Shown here: positions 1 to 6,952 of the stretch, in pieces
Layout of the letters: the number at the start of each line of letters is the position of its first letter
Numbering within the stretch: position 1 is the stretch's first letter
DNA from: Tannerella sp.
Lineage (GTDB): Bacteria > Bacteroidota > Bacteroidia > Bacteroidales > Tannerellaceae
Reading direction: 5' to 3'
Length of the DNA: 8,301 bases
NCBI GenBank assembly: GCA_031267485.1
Contig: JAIRYY010000056.1
Coordinates: 1-8,301, forward strand
Made by a program: the position numbers and the translations under genes
The notes under the pieces: generated by a model
What the model saw: only the letters and a program-made list of their open reading frames with translations
The model's database searches: none
Told to the model about the DNA's origin: nothing

Positions 1-389
1 ACGTTCTCCAGCCGTTCGAGCTGGAAAACGCCGTAGCTCCAGCTGTCGTTCGGCTCGACGTGAAACCGGGCCTCGCCCAGGTCGAACGTCATGTTCGAAT
101 AGAGGAAGATGCCGTCGGCAGGATAATACGCCGTCGGGCTTACGCAGGCAATCAGGTAATCGCCCGGCATGAACCGCACGGTTTCGTATCCCTCGCCGCG
201 CGCCTTTTCGATAGCCCGGTTGATACCGTCGGTCGTGGCGCGGGCGTTGGTTTTGTCCGCGCGGATGCCAAATTCGGCCTTGCCGATGACGAAAACCCTG
301 TCGTCCGAAACCTCTCCCGAACATCCGGCAAGCGCCAGAGGCAGCAGGAAGCAGGCGATTTTCAACAAAAATGCATGATAATTTCCCAT
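1..389 (-). CDS. Lipoprotein with pectin-lyase-like N-terminus (partial, runs off the left edge)
   Basis: The minus-strand frame from ATG at 389-387 stays open for 129 codons to the window edge, so only the N-terminus is present. Residues 1-23 form a lipoprotein signal peptide: a hydrophobic stretch from about residue 6, then the lipobox Leu20-Ala-Gly-Cys23. The following SGEVSDD is acidic and resembles the export signals that send Bacteroidota lipoproteins to the cell surface (inference). Residues 34-125 have the layout of the start of a Pectate_lyase_3 or GH28-like beta-helix: an FGIRADKTNARATTDGINRAIEKA-type segment, then VRFMPGDYLIA, a GIFLYSNMTFDLG strand and FQLERLENV. It is probably a secreted glycan-active or beta-helix protein; the substrate cannot be told because the catalytic part is outside. 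An in-frame ATG exists at 428 (13 codons upstream), but it overlaps a likely -7 box, so 389 is preferred. There is no clear Shine-Dalgarno sequence. Confidence 0.8.
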   Translation of the reverse strand, partial: MGNYHAFLLKIACFLLPLALAGCSGEVSDDRVFVIGKAEFGIRADKTNARATTDGINRAIEKARGEGYETVRFMPGDYLIACVSPTAYYPADGIFLYSNMTFDLGEARFHVEPNDSWSYGVFQLERLEN

Positions 390-421
390 TTCACAGTCAC
401 TGTTTATACGTGAAAACGGCG

Positions 422-452
422 TAAACATACATAAAAATCATGAAAATTCCAA
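422..452 (-). promoter_or_regulatory. Candidate Bacteroidota promoter for the left-edge lipoprotein gene
   Basis: On the minus strand, TATGTTTA (429-422) matches the TAnnTTTG -7 consensus except for the last base. A TTG (452-450) lies 20 bases upstream at the -33 position. Transcription would start near 415 and give a leader of roughly 25-30 bases before ATG 389. The in-frame ATG at 428 would then fall inside the promoter. This is motif matching only. Confidence 0.45.
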
Positions 453-531
453 TTTTTCGTCAGGCGCCGGCAGGGCAACCGCATCAAAACCTTTCGGAAC
501 GATGAACGAATTTTCCATTGGAAAACGGGAA

Positions 532-742
532 ATTACTGCCTGGTAATGGCGCATTACTGCCTGGTAATGGCGCATTACTGCCTGGTAACGGCGCATTACT
601 GCCTGGTAATGGCGCATTACTGCCTGGTAATGGCGCATTACTGCTTAGTAATGGCGCAATACTGCCTGGTAATGGCGCATTACTACATAGTAATGGCGCA
701 ATACTGCCTGGTAATGGCGCATTACTGCCTGGTAATTCGGGC
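532..742. repeat. Tandem array: nine 21-bp units plus a partial tenth
   Basis: Unit starts are 532, 553, 574, 595, 616, 637, 658, 679, 700 and 721, exactly 21 bases apart. The consensus is a 16-base core ATTACTGCCTGGTAAT followed by a GGCGC linker. The tenth copy keeps the core (721-736) and then diverges. Variants: unit 3 has AACG for AATG; unit 6 has TGCTTAG and unit 8 TACATAG for TGCCTGG; units 7 and 9 begin AATAC instead of ATTAC. The core is an imperfect palindrome (ATTAC/GTAAT), and the joint between units is another (GTAATG-GCG-CATTAC, stem 6, loop 3). The array lies between two divergently transcribed genes, 143 bases from the lipoprotein ATG and about 280 bases from the kinase ATG. 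Because 21 is a multiple of 3, four of the six frames stay open through it (plus: LLPGNGA and YCLVMAH; minus: APLPGSN and RHYQAVM). I read these as by-products rather than genes. Confidence 0.97.
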
Positions 743-990
743 AATTAAACCTTAAATCATATTGATTTTTCAATGAAAAATGAATCGGGAATGTTGTCTA
801 CAGCTATCAACTCTCAATTCTCGGGCGTCGGATATATTCGTGATAAATTTTGAGGCGGTTGCTCTAAAACGCCGGCAGCCCGGCAGTCGCGTCCCGCGCA
901 GGTGTTTTCACACGAAAAGGACGCGGTTTGCGATAGTCAATTATCGGTCATTAGTAGTCAAATCCTAAATTTGTGTCTTCACCGTCGAAT
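743..990. other. Intergenic stretch between repeat array and kinase promoter, no gene recognised
   Basis: No convincing gene is seen in this stretch. It begins AT-rich, with two overlapping small inverted repeats: ATTGA-TTTT-TCAAT at 761-774 and TTTTTC-AAT-GAAAAA at 766-780. From about 840 it is more GC-rich. An ATG-started frame at 780-968 would encode 62 residues, but it has no ribosome-binding signal, no recognisable domain, and an Arg-rich, low-complexity look typical of translated intergenic DNA. The segment may be degraded sequence. No tRNA or rRNA was recognised. Confidence 0.5.
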
Positions 991-1006
991 TAGTTTTGTA
1001 TATTTG
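970..1006 (+). promoter_or_regulatory. Promoter region of the PfkB-family kinase gene
   Basis: Two perfect matches to the TAnnTTTG -7 element lie end to end: TAGTTTTG (991-998) and TATATTTG (999-1006). The nearest TTTG upstream is 970-973, giving spacers of 17 and 25 bases, neither the usual 19-21, so the -33 part is weak. The second box would start transcription near 1010 and leave a short A-rich leader (TTAAAAAACATATACA) before ATG 1025. That is typical of Bacteroidota genes lacking a Shine-Dalgarno sequence. Confidence 0.6.
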
Positions 1007-1024
1007 CGTTAAAAAACATATACA

Positions 1025-1909
1025 ATGAGACATGAATTATGTTGTATCGGACATATTACGCTGGATAAGGTGACGACGCCTCAAAAAACAGTATACATGC
1101 CGGGCGGAACGTCGTTTTACGTTTCGCATGCAATCAATAACTTTAGCGACATAGACTACGCGCTGGTAACGGCGGTCGGCGAACGGGAACGTCGCGTGCC
1201 CGAAACGATGCGCTCGCAGGGCATCCACGTCACCGTGCTGCCGAGCAGACATTCCGTCTATTTTGAAAACATATACGGGGAAAATACGGATGAACGCCAA
1301 CAGTATGTAAGAGCGAAAGCCGACCCTTTCAGCGTGGAACAGTTGCGGGATGTGGAGTCCGAAATATTTCACCTCGGAGCGCTGCTCGCCGACGATTTTT
1401 CGGAGGACGTAGTCCGCCATATCGCCGGCAGGGGACTGGTCTCCGTAGATTCGCAGGGCTATCTCCGCGAAGTGTGCGACTCGCACGTTCACGCAACCGA
1501 CTGGCACAACAAACTCGAAGCCCTGAAATATGTCCATTTCCTGAAAGCGAACGAACATGAGATGGAAGTACTGACCGGCTACAGGGACGCGCAAAAAGCT
1601 GCCAGAAAACTGCATGAATGGAGCGTGAAAGAAGTTATCCTGACATTCGGCGGCATGGGGTCTCTCATCTACGACGGCGACCGTTTTTACCGCATACCGG
1701 CCTATAAGCCCCGCAACGTTGTAGACGCGACGGGATGCGGAGACACCTACATGGCGGGATACCTGTACAAAAGGGTTAAAGGCGCATCCATAGAAGAAGC
1801 CGGCAACTTCGCCGCCGCGCTGTCAACGCTCAAGATCGAACATTCGGGGCCGGTACGCGCCTGCGCGGAAGAGGTGTCGAATGTTTTGAAAAACAACAGC
1901 AGATACTGA
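1025..1909 (+). CDS. PfkB/ribokinase-family carbohydrate kinase
   Basis: This 294-residue protein is of normal length for the family, which phosphorylates sugars or nucleosides in the cytoplasm using ATP. Visible landmarks are the N-terminal Gly-Gly pair in MPGGTSFY (G27-G28), which closes over the substrate; the Mg2+/phosphate-related NxxE motif, N176-E-H-E179; the glycine-rich GGMGS turn (209-213); and the C-terminal signature D234-A-T-G-C-G-D240, with D240 as the expected catalytic base and GCG forming the anion hole. The usual form of that signature is D-T-x-G-A-G-D, so Cys238 replaces the common Ala. The lid region is short and gives no substrate clue; ribokinase-, fructokinase- or nucleoside-kinase-type activity are all possible. 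The gene stands alone, with its own promoter upstream and a convergent operon 9 bases after its TGA. ATG 1025 is chosen because the CCIGHITLDKV strand starts right after it and the promoter lies just upstream. Confidence 0.95.
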   Translation: MRHELCCIGHITLDKVTTPQKTVYMPGGTSFYVSHAINNFSDIDYALVTAVGERERRVPETMRSQGIHVTVLPSRHSVYFENIYGENTDERQQYVRAKADPFSVEQLRDVESEIFHLGALLADDFSEDVVRHIAGRGLVSVDSQGYLREVCDSHVHATDWHNKLEALKYVHFLKANEHEMEVLTGYRDAQKAARKLHEWSVKEVILTFGGMGSLIYDGDRFYRIPAYKPRNVVDATGCGDTYMAGYLYKRVKGASIEEAGNFAAALSTLKIEHSGPVRACAEEVSNVLKNNSRY

Positions 1910-1919
1910 TACTTTCAGT
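1905..1919. terminator. Small hairpin between convergent genes, possible weak bidirectional terminator
   Basis: ACTGA (1905-1909) and TCAGT (1915-1919) can form a 5-bp stem with a 5-base loop. The left arm contains the TGA stop of the kinase gene, and the right arm touches the stop of the TerC gene (1921-1919). The stem is short and no T-run follows directly on either strand, so it is a weak terminator candidate at best. It is recorded because it is the only structured element in the 9-base gap. Confidence 0.22.
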
Positions 1920-2863
1920 CATTGCGGTTTTTTGCGGACGGCGAGGGACAGGAGGATGGATATGATCAGGAGTGAGACGATAATGCTTAATGACGTGTAG
2001 TTTGATATATGGAAATCGTAACCGGCCATGTCGGAAAATTCGTTTATGCACATTTTCAGCCCGATAAATGTCAGGATGCCGGCCAGGGCGTATTTCAGAT
2101 AATAAAAATATTCCATGATACCGCTCAGGGCGAAGTATAGCGAACGCAGTCCCAGTATGGCAAAGATGTTGGACGTGAAAACGATGAACGTGTCCTTTGA
2201 TACGGATAAGACGGCCGGAATCGAATCGACGGCGAAAACAATGTCCGAGGCTTCGATAAACAGCAGCGCGACGAAGAACGGCGTGGCGTAAAGCATTTTG
2301 TTTCTGCGCACGAAAAAATGCGGCTCCGACATGTCCTCCGTTACGGGCATCATTTTGCGGAACCAGCGGATGATGAAGTTTTTATTCGGGTCAAAGTCGC
2401 TTTCTTCCTTTTTGTTTGCTATCATGTGTATGCCTGTGTATATCAGGAACGCGCCGAAGATGTACATAATCCAGCTGAAATTTCTTATGAGCGTTATGCC
2501 GGCGAATATGAATATCGCACGCATGATCAATGCTCCGAAAATCCCCCAGAACAGTATTTTATGCTGATATTTCGGAGCGATATTGAAATAGCCGAATATC
2601 ATGATGAAAACAAAAAGATTGTCGACGCTAAGCGACTTTTCCAGGACATAGGCCGTGAAGAAATTAAATGCGGGAGTTTTCCCGAACTGATAATAGAGGA
2701 GGGCGTTAAAAACAAGGGCCAGCGATATCCAGAAGGCGCTCCACAACAATGCTTCCCTTATTTTGACTTCGGTATCTTTCCTGTGAAAAACGCCAAGGTC
2801 AAGCATCAGCATAATCATGACAAATACAATAAAGCCAATCCAGTAAGTTATATTTATTTCCAT
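1919..2863 (-). CDS. alx: TerC/Alx-family integral membrane protein, probable manganese homeostasis
   Basis: This 314-residue, strongly hydrophobic protein has about nine predicted membrane segments (roughly residues 6-26, 39-58, 80-94, 103-125, 130-148, 194-217, 226-247, 256-273 and 288-309). It carries the two conserved acidic membrane motifs of the family: E75-K-S-L-S-V-D81-N, and FIEASDIVFAVDSIPA with E204, D207 and D213. Length and sequence are close to E. coli Alx (about 320 residues) rather than to plasmid TerC of tellurite-resistance operons; no other ter genes are present. Alx-type proteins are linked to Mn2+ export or homeostasis, and others in the family to metalation of exported enzymes. 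It is the last gene of an operon: its ATG lies 13 bases after the maeB stop, so there is no room for the yybP-ykoY manganese riboswitch that often precedes this family elsewhere. No strong Shine-Dalgarno sequence is seen. The family call is firm; the transported ion is inferred. Confidence 0.95.
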   Translation of the reverse strand: MEINITYWIGFIVFVMIMLMLDLGVFHRKDTEVKIREALLWSAFWISLALVFNALLYYQFGKTPAFNFFTAYVLEKSLSVDNLFVFIMIFGYFNIAPKYQHKILFWGIFGALIMRAIFIFAGITLIRNFSWIMYIFGAFLIYTGIHMIANKKEESDFDPNKNFIIRWFRKMMPVTEDMSEPHFFVRRNKMLYATPFFVALLFIEASDIVFAVDSIPAVLSVSKDTFIVFTSNIFAILGLRSLYFALSGIMEYFYYLKYALAGILTFIGLKMCINEFSDMAGYDFHISNYTSLSIIVSLLIISILLSLAVRKKPQ

Positions 2864-2876
2864 TCCGGCATAAATT

Positions 2877-5156
2877 TCATTTCTTTATTTTCTCCTGTAC
2901 GATAGCGTCGATAACGGCTACGGTCGTGATGTTTATGATGTCGCGCACGGAGCTTTCGATGTCGGTAAAGTGAATCGGTTTGTTCAGTCCCATCTGAATG
3001 GGGCCAATCATTTCGGCGCCGCTCATCTCCTGAAGCAGTTTCTGCGTTATGTTGGCGGAATTAAGATTGGGAAAAATCAGCGTATTTACGTCCTTCCCTT
3101 TCAGTTTGCTGAATGGATACTTGGCGTCCCTCATTTTTTTGTCGAGAGCAAAATTCGCCTGCATCTCTCCGTCGATAACGATATCCGGATACTGTCCGTG
3201 CATGTGTTTTATCACATCGTGCACCCGCAGCGGACTGCCTTTTGTATCCGCGCCGAAATTTGAATACGACAGCATGGCCATTACCGGATTATGTGCGAAG
3301 AACGACACGGCATGATGCGTCAGGCGCACAACGTCGATAAGCGTTTCCGCGGACGGATGACGGTTTATGAGCGTATCTGCCAGAAACAGCGTTCCCTTCT
3401 TGCCTGTCATGATATGCATGGCGCCGAAGTGGTCATATCCCTCCCGTATCCCGATTACTTCTTTGGCCACCTTTATGGTGTTGGAATATTTGGTGTATAC
3501 GCCGGTGATGAAAGCGTCCGCATCGCCCGTTTCGACCATCATCATGCCGAAGTAGTTGCGTTCCACCATTTTGTCTTTGGCCTCATCATAGGTGAACCCT
3601 TCGCGCGCCCTTTTGCGGCAAAGAATCCCGGCATAGCGGTTACGGCGTTCTTCCTCACGGTCGTGACGGAGATTGACAATCTCGATGCCGTCGAGGTCCA
3701 GCTGCAGTTCGTCGGCGAGTTTGCGAATGCGTTCGTCGTTGCCGAGCAGGATGGGCAGGCAAATACCTTCCGCCCTGGCGGTAACGGCTGCCTTGAGCAT
3801 GTTTTCGTGACTCCCTTCGGCAAAAACGACCCGTTTCGGGCGCTGTTTCGCCATTTCGGTAAAACGGCGTATCAGTTTGTTGTCGTGTCCCATCAGTTCG
3901 TTCAACCGAACGGCATATTCATCCCAGTCGGATATCTTTTTCCGGGCCACGCCGGATTCTATTGCCGCCTTTGCGACTGCTGTCGATACGGCCGGCAACA
4001 GCCTTGGATCCATGGGTTTCGGGATGATATACTCATTTCCGAAAGAAATCCGCGACAATCCGTAAGCGGCGTTCACCACGTCGGGAACCGGCTCTTTCAC
4101 CAGCGACGCGATTGCTTTCACGGCGGCCAGCTTCATCGCCTCATTGATGCCCGTCGCGCGCACATCCAGCGCACCGCGGAAAATATATGGGAATCCGAGT
4201 ACGTTGTTTATCTGATTCGGATAATCCGAACGTCCCGTAGCGAAAATCACATCTTCGCGTGATGCCTTGGCGTTTTCGTATGATATTTCGGGATTGGGAT
4301 TGGCGAGCGCAAAAACGATCGGGTTTTCATTCATTTTGCGAACCATGTCGACCGTCAGCACGTCGGCGACGGACAATCCCAGGAACACATCCGCTCCGGC
4401 AATGGCTTCTTCGAGGGTATTGACATTCCTCTCCGTAGCGAAGAAGCGCTTCGATTCGTTCATATCCGTGCGCCGTACGGATATCACACCCTTACTGTCG
4501 CACATGACGATATTTTCCTTTTTCGCTCCCAGCGCAATGTATAATTTTGTACACGAGCTGGCCGAAGCGCCTGCGCCGTTTACGACAATCCGTACTTCTT
4601 CAATCTTTTTGCCGGTCAGTTCCAGCGCATTGATAAGGCCGGCCGCGGAGATGATTGCCGTGCCGTGCTGGTCGTCGTGCATCACGGGTATATCCAGTTC
4701 TTCTTTCAGACGTGTTTCAATCTCAAAACATTCGGGCGCTTTTATATCTTCCAGATTGATGCCGCCGAATGTGGGTGCGATAGCCTTCACCGCTTCAATA
4801 AATTTCTGCGGGTCTTTTTCGTTAATCTCAATGTCGAACACATCAATCCCTGCAAAAATCTTGAACAGCAAACCTTTTCCCTCCATCACGGGTTTGCCGG
4901 CCAGTGCGCCGATATCCCCAAGTCCGAGAACGGCCGTACCGTTCGAGATCACGGCTACCAGGTTGCCTTTTGCCGTGTAATCGTATGCCGTTTCCGCATT
5001 TTTCTCTATTTCGAGACACGGCTCCGCCACTCCCGGAGAGTAGGCTAACGACAAATCCCGCTGTGTACTGTGAGGTTTCGTCGGAACTACTTCTATTTTA
5101 CCCGGCCTGCCCTCGGAATGATACCTGAGCGCCGATTCTTTCATGCCTTTTGCCAT
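2877..5156 (-). CDS. maeB: NADP-dependent malic enzyme with C-terminal phosphotransacetylase-like domain
   Basis: This 759-residue protein has the same two-domain design and length as E. coli MaeB. It decarboxylates (S)-malate to pyruvate and CO2 while forming NADPH, in the cytoplasm, with Mn2+ or Mg2+. The malic-enzyme half (about 1-430) shows Tyr39 in [12 protein letters not shown], Lys94 in MEGKGLLFK, acidic metal ligands in LEDIKAPE (E136, D137) and MHDDQHGTA (D161, D162), a nucleotide-binding G194-A-G-A-S-A turn, and ANPNPE (285-290). The second half (from about 435, [16 protein letters not shown], to the end) is a phosphotransacetylase (PTA_PTB) fold. In MaeB this part is not known to make acetyl-phosphate; it responds to acetyl-CoA as a regulatory domain. 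It is the middle gene of an operon, with 13 bases from the pfp stop and 13 bases to the terC-like start. A partial AGG lies just upstream of the ATG. No truncation or frameshift is seen. Confidence 0.98.
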   Translation of the reverse strand: MAKGMKESALRYHSEGRPGKIEVVPTKPHSTQRDLSLAYSPGVAEPCLEIEKNAETAYDYTAKGNLVAVISNGTAVLGLGDIGALAGKPVMEGKGLLFKIFAGIDVFDIEINEKDPQKFIEAVKAIAPTFGGINLEDIKAPECFEIETRLKEELDIPVMHDDQHGTAIISAAGLINALELTGKKIEEVRIVVNGAGASASSCTKLYIALGAKKENIVMCDSKGVISVRRTDMNESKRFFATERNVNTLEEAIAGADVFLGLSVADVLTVDMVRKMNENPIVFALANPNPEISYENAKASREDVIFATGRSDYPNQINNVLGFPYIFRGALDVRATGINEAMKLAAVKAIASLVKEPVPDVVNAAYGLSRISFGNEYIIPKPMDPRLLPAVSTAVAKAAIESGVARKKISDWDEYAVRLNELMGHDNKLIRRFTEMAKQRPKRVVFAEGSHENMLKAAVTARAEGICLPILLGNDERIRKLADELQLDLDGIEIVNLRHDREEERRNRYAGILCRKRAREGFTYDEAKDKMVERNYFGMMMVETGDADAFITGVYTKYSNTIKVAKEVIGIREGYDHFGAMHIMTGKKGTLFLADTLINRHPSAETLIDVVRLTHHAVSFFAHNPVMAMLSYSNFGADTKGSPLRVHDVIKHMHGQYPDIVIDGEMQANFALDKKMRDAKYPFSKLKGKDVNTLIFPNLNSANITQKLLQEMSGAEMIGPIQMGLNKPIHFTDIESSVRDIINITTVAVIDAIVQEKIKK

Positions 5157-5169
5157 TGCCTGTCTGTTT

Positions 5170-6834
5170 TTATAGTACGCTATCCGGCCGTTTGCTCTGT
5201 TCCAGCGAAAGTGTTTGGGTTGGCTGGTCGCAGACTTCCGTTGGCCCGAAATACTGTATCGGTCCGGGATATACGTAATCGGTCGTTAATGCCCATCTGT
5301 CTCTGTTGGCTGCAAATGTTTTGAACGGAGCGCCGTCAAGTTTCACGAGCGCTTTTTGTATGACGGGTTTCATCTCGCCATGGCGGCGTTCCATGTTCAT
5401 CATCATGGTGATGGGGATGCCGCCGGCGATCCACCGGTCGGCGGGAGCGGTCGTGTTTCTTACGGACGACATGTATCCCGTTTTCCCGGAGTTTATAAGG
5501 CATGAAGCGGTATATCCTAAAGAATAACAGTAGTCTGCGTCGTAGTTTGACGGGGCGGCGCACCGGCCTTCGTAACCGAAGAAGTGTACCTGTGCGGAAA
5601 ATTTACCGTTATACCGTCCGTCGGCTTTCCATTCGACGAGGCGGTTGCCGACCATTTCGGCGAGCAGTTTCTCCGTCTCAATCAATGATACCTGTACGTT
5701 GCCGTGCGGGTCGCGGTCTAAGGTCAACTGGCGGGCTACCCCTTCGGGAAGGCTCGCATACAGCCCGGAATTGTCTTTCGTCAGTTTCCGGATGATGTAA
5801 GCGCGCTGCTCGCTTTTCTTTATCATCTTAAATTCGGCATCGTTTGAGGCCAGGAAATCGTTCAGCTCGTTAATCAGCCGTTTCATGGCGGGGATAAACT
5901 CGATAAGACCCTCCGGAATCAGCACCGTTCCGAAGTTGTCTTCCTGTTCGGCGCGTTTGGCGACGATAGCGGCTATCTGATTGATGATATCGTCGAGCGA
6001 CATGTTTTTCGCCTCCACTTCTTCCGAGATGATGCAGATGTTCGGATGCGTCTGCAATGCACATTCCAGTGCGATGTGCGAGGCGGAGCGTCCCATCAGT
6101 TTGATGAAATGCCAGTATTTGCGGGCGGAATTGCAATCCCGCTGTATGTTTCCGATTACTTCCGAATAAACCTTGCAGGCCGTATCGAAACCGAAAGACG
6201 TCTCTATCTGTTCATTTTTCAGGTCTCCGTCGATTGTTTTCGGGCAACCGATCACCTGCACGTTTTTCCCGCCGGCTTTGTAATATTCCGCCAGGACACA
6301 GGCGTTTGTATTCGAGTCGTCTCCTCCGATTATCACTAATGCACTTATTTTTAACTCTTCCAGTATTTCAAGGCCTTTGTCAAACTGTTCATTTGTTTCC
6401 AGTTTTGTACGGCCGGAACCGATCATGTCAAAGCCGCCCGTGTTCCGGTATTCGTCGATGATATCGCCCGTCAGTTCCATGTATTGATGATTAATCAGTC
6501 CGCCCGGCCCAAGTATGAATCCGTAAAGGCGCGACTTTTCGTTCACCGCTTTCAGCCCGTCGAAAAGGCCAGCAATCACGTTATGTCCGCCGGGCGCCTG
6601 TCCGCCGGAAAGAATCACGCCGGCATTGATGGCGGGCAACTGTTTTTGTTCGTTACTTTTCTCGAACGTAACGACCGGCATACCGTATGTGTTGGGAAAT
6701 AATTCCTTTATTTCTTTCTGATTTGCAACCGATTGCGTATATTTCCCCTCTACGGCTTTCACTTCGCCTTTTAAGGCAACCGGTACTTTGGGCGTATATT
6801 CAGCCCGTGCGATTTGCAATGCGCTTTTAGTCAT
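5170..6834 (-). CDS. pfp: Diphosphate-fructose-6-phosphate 1-phosphotransferase (PPi-dependent PFK)
   Basis: This 554-residue enzyme belongs to the long PPi-dependent phosphofructokinase class (similar to the plant beta subunit and spirochaete forms), clearly longer than ATP-PFK at about 320. It reversibly phosphorylates fructose-6-phosphate with pyrophosphate to fructose-1,6-bisphosphate (EC 2.7.1.90). Seen motifs are [10 protein letters not shown] (76-85, phosphoryl-donor loop); GGDDS (170-174), whose second Asp replaces the Gly of ATP enzymes and marks PPi use; PKTIDGDL (198-205), with Lys199 and catalytic Asp202 and Asp204; MGRSASH (247-253, sugar-phosphate binding); PEGLIEF (308-314); and [16 protein letters not shown] near the C-terminus. 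It is first in the pfp-maeB-terC operon, with a well-spaced promoter directly upstream. ATG 6834 fits the family N-terminus ([18 protein letters not shown]). Nothing is missing among the key residues. Confidence 0.97.
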   Translation of the reverse strand: MTKSALQIARAEYTPKVPVALKGEVKAVEGKYTQSVANQKEIKELFPNTYGMPVVTFEKSNEQKQLPAINAGVILSGGQAPGGHNVIAGLFDGLKAVNEKSRLYGFILGPGGLINHQYMELTGDIIDEYRNTGGFDMIGSGRTKLETNEQFDKGLEILEELKISALVIIGGDDSNTNACVLAEYYKAGGKNVQVIGCPKTIDGDLKNEQIETSFGFDTACKVYSEVIGNIQRDCNSARKYWHFIKLMGRSASHIALECALQTHPNICIISEEVEAKNMSLDDIINQIAAIVAKRAEQEDNFGTVLIPEGLIEFIPAMKRLINELNDFLASNDAEFKMIKKSEQRAYIIRKLTKDNSGLYASLPEGVARQLTLDRDPHGNVQVSLIETEKLLAEMVGNRLVEWKADGRYNGKFSAQVHFFGYEGRCAAPSNYDADYCYSLGYTASCLINSGKTGYMSSVRNTTAPADRWIAGGIPITMMMNMERRHGEMKPVIQKALVKLDGAPFKTFAANRDRWALTTDYVYPGPIQYFGPTEVCDQPTQTLSLEQSKRPDSVL

Positions 6835-6875
6835 ATTCTCATTGTTTTAATGGTTAAAATCTATAAAAAGTGATG

Positions 6876-6906
6876 CAAATATCGCATTTTTTTTCCGTAT
6901 ATCAAA
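6876..6906 (-). promoter_or_regulatory. Promoter of the pfp-maeB-terC operon
   Basis: On the minus strand, -33 TTTG (6906-6903) is followed by exactly 19 bases and then -7 GATATTTG (6883-6876), one mismatch from TAnnTTTG. This spacing is what is known for Bacteroidales sigma-ABfr promoters. Transcription would begin near 6870, leaving a leader of about 35 AT-rich bases before ATG 6834. No equally good promoter was seen in the 13-base gaps downstream, so this one probably serves all three genes. Confidence 0.65.
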
Positions 6907-6925
6907 CTAAATAATATAAAAGCAT

Positions 6926-6933
6926 TATCTTCG
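6926..6933 (+). promoter_or_regulatory. Candidate -7 box for the small membrane protein gene
   Basis: TATCTTCG (6926-6933) differs from TAnnTTTG by one base and lies 19 bases before ATG 6953, which would give a very short leader. No clear TTG is seen at the matching -33 position. It sits back to back with the operon promoter on the other strand; the two -7 boxes are about 43 bases apart. Confidence 0.4.
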
Positions 6934-6952
6934 CAGGTAAATCAGTGGAAAT

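Noticed and set aside
60..413. Plus-strand frames over the left edge
   Set aside because: They are antisense to the lipoprotein frame, which has a proper signal peptide and domain-like sequence. The plus-strand translations show nothing recognisable.
532..742. CRISPR array
   Set aside because: The 21-base units follow each other without unique spacers, and no cas genes are present. It is a simple tandem repeat.
780..968. A 62-residue plus-strand gene in the intergenic region
   Set aside because: There is no ribosome-binding signal, no adjacent promoter box and no recognisable domain. The composition looks like translated intergenic DNA.
1037..1615. A 192-residue minus-strand frame within the kinase gene
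   Set aside because: It is antisense to a clear PfkB-family gene and has no recognisable features.
1919..2863. Tellurite-resistance (ter) locus
   Set aside because: The protein resembles chromosomal Alx, and no terA, terB, terD or terZ-type genes are nearby.
2864..2876. yybP-ykoY manganese riboswitch before the TerC/Alx gene
   Set aside because: Only 13 bases separate the gene from maeB, too few for that riboswitch, and no such element was noticed upstream of pfp either.
3291..4980. Long plus-strand frames (3291-4262 and 4267-4980) that might be antisense genes
   Set aside because: Both lie fully inside maeB on the opposite strand. Their translations lack domain features and are explained by maeB codon bias.
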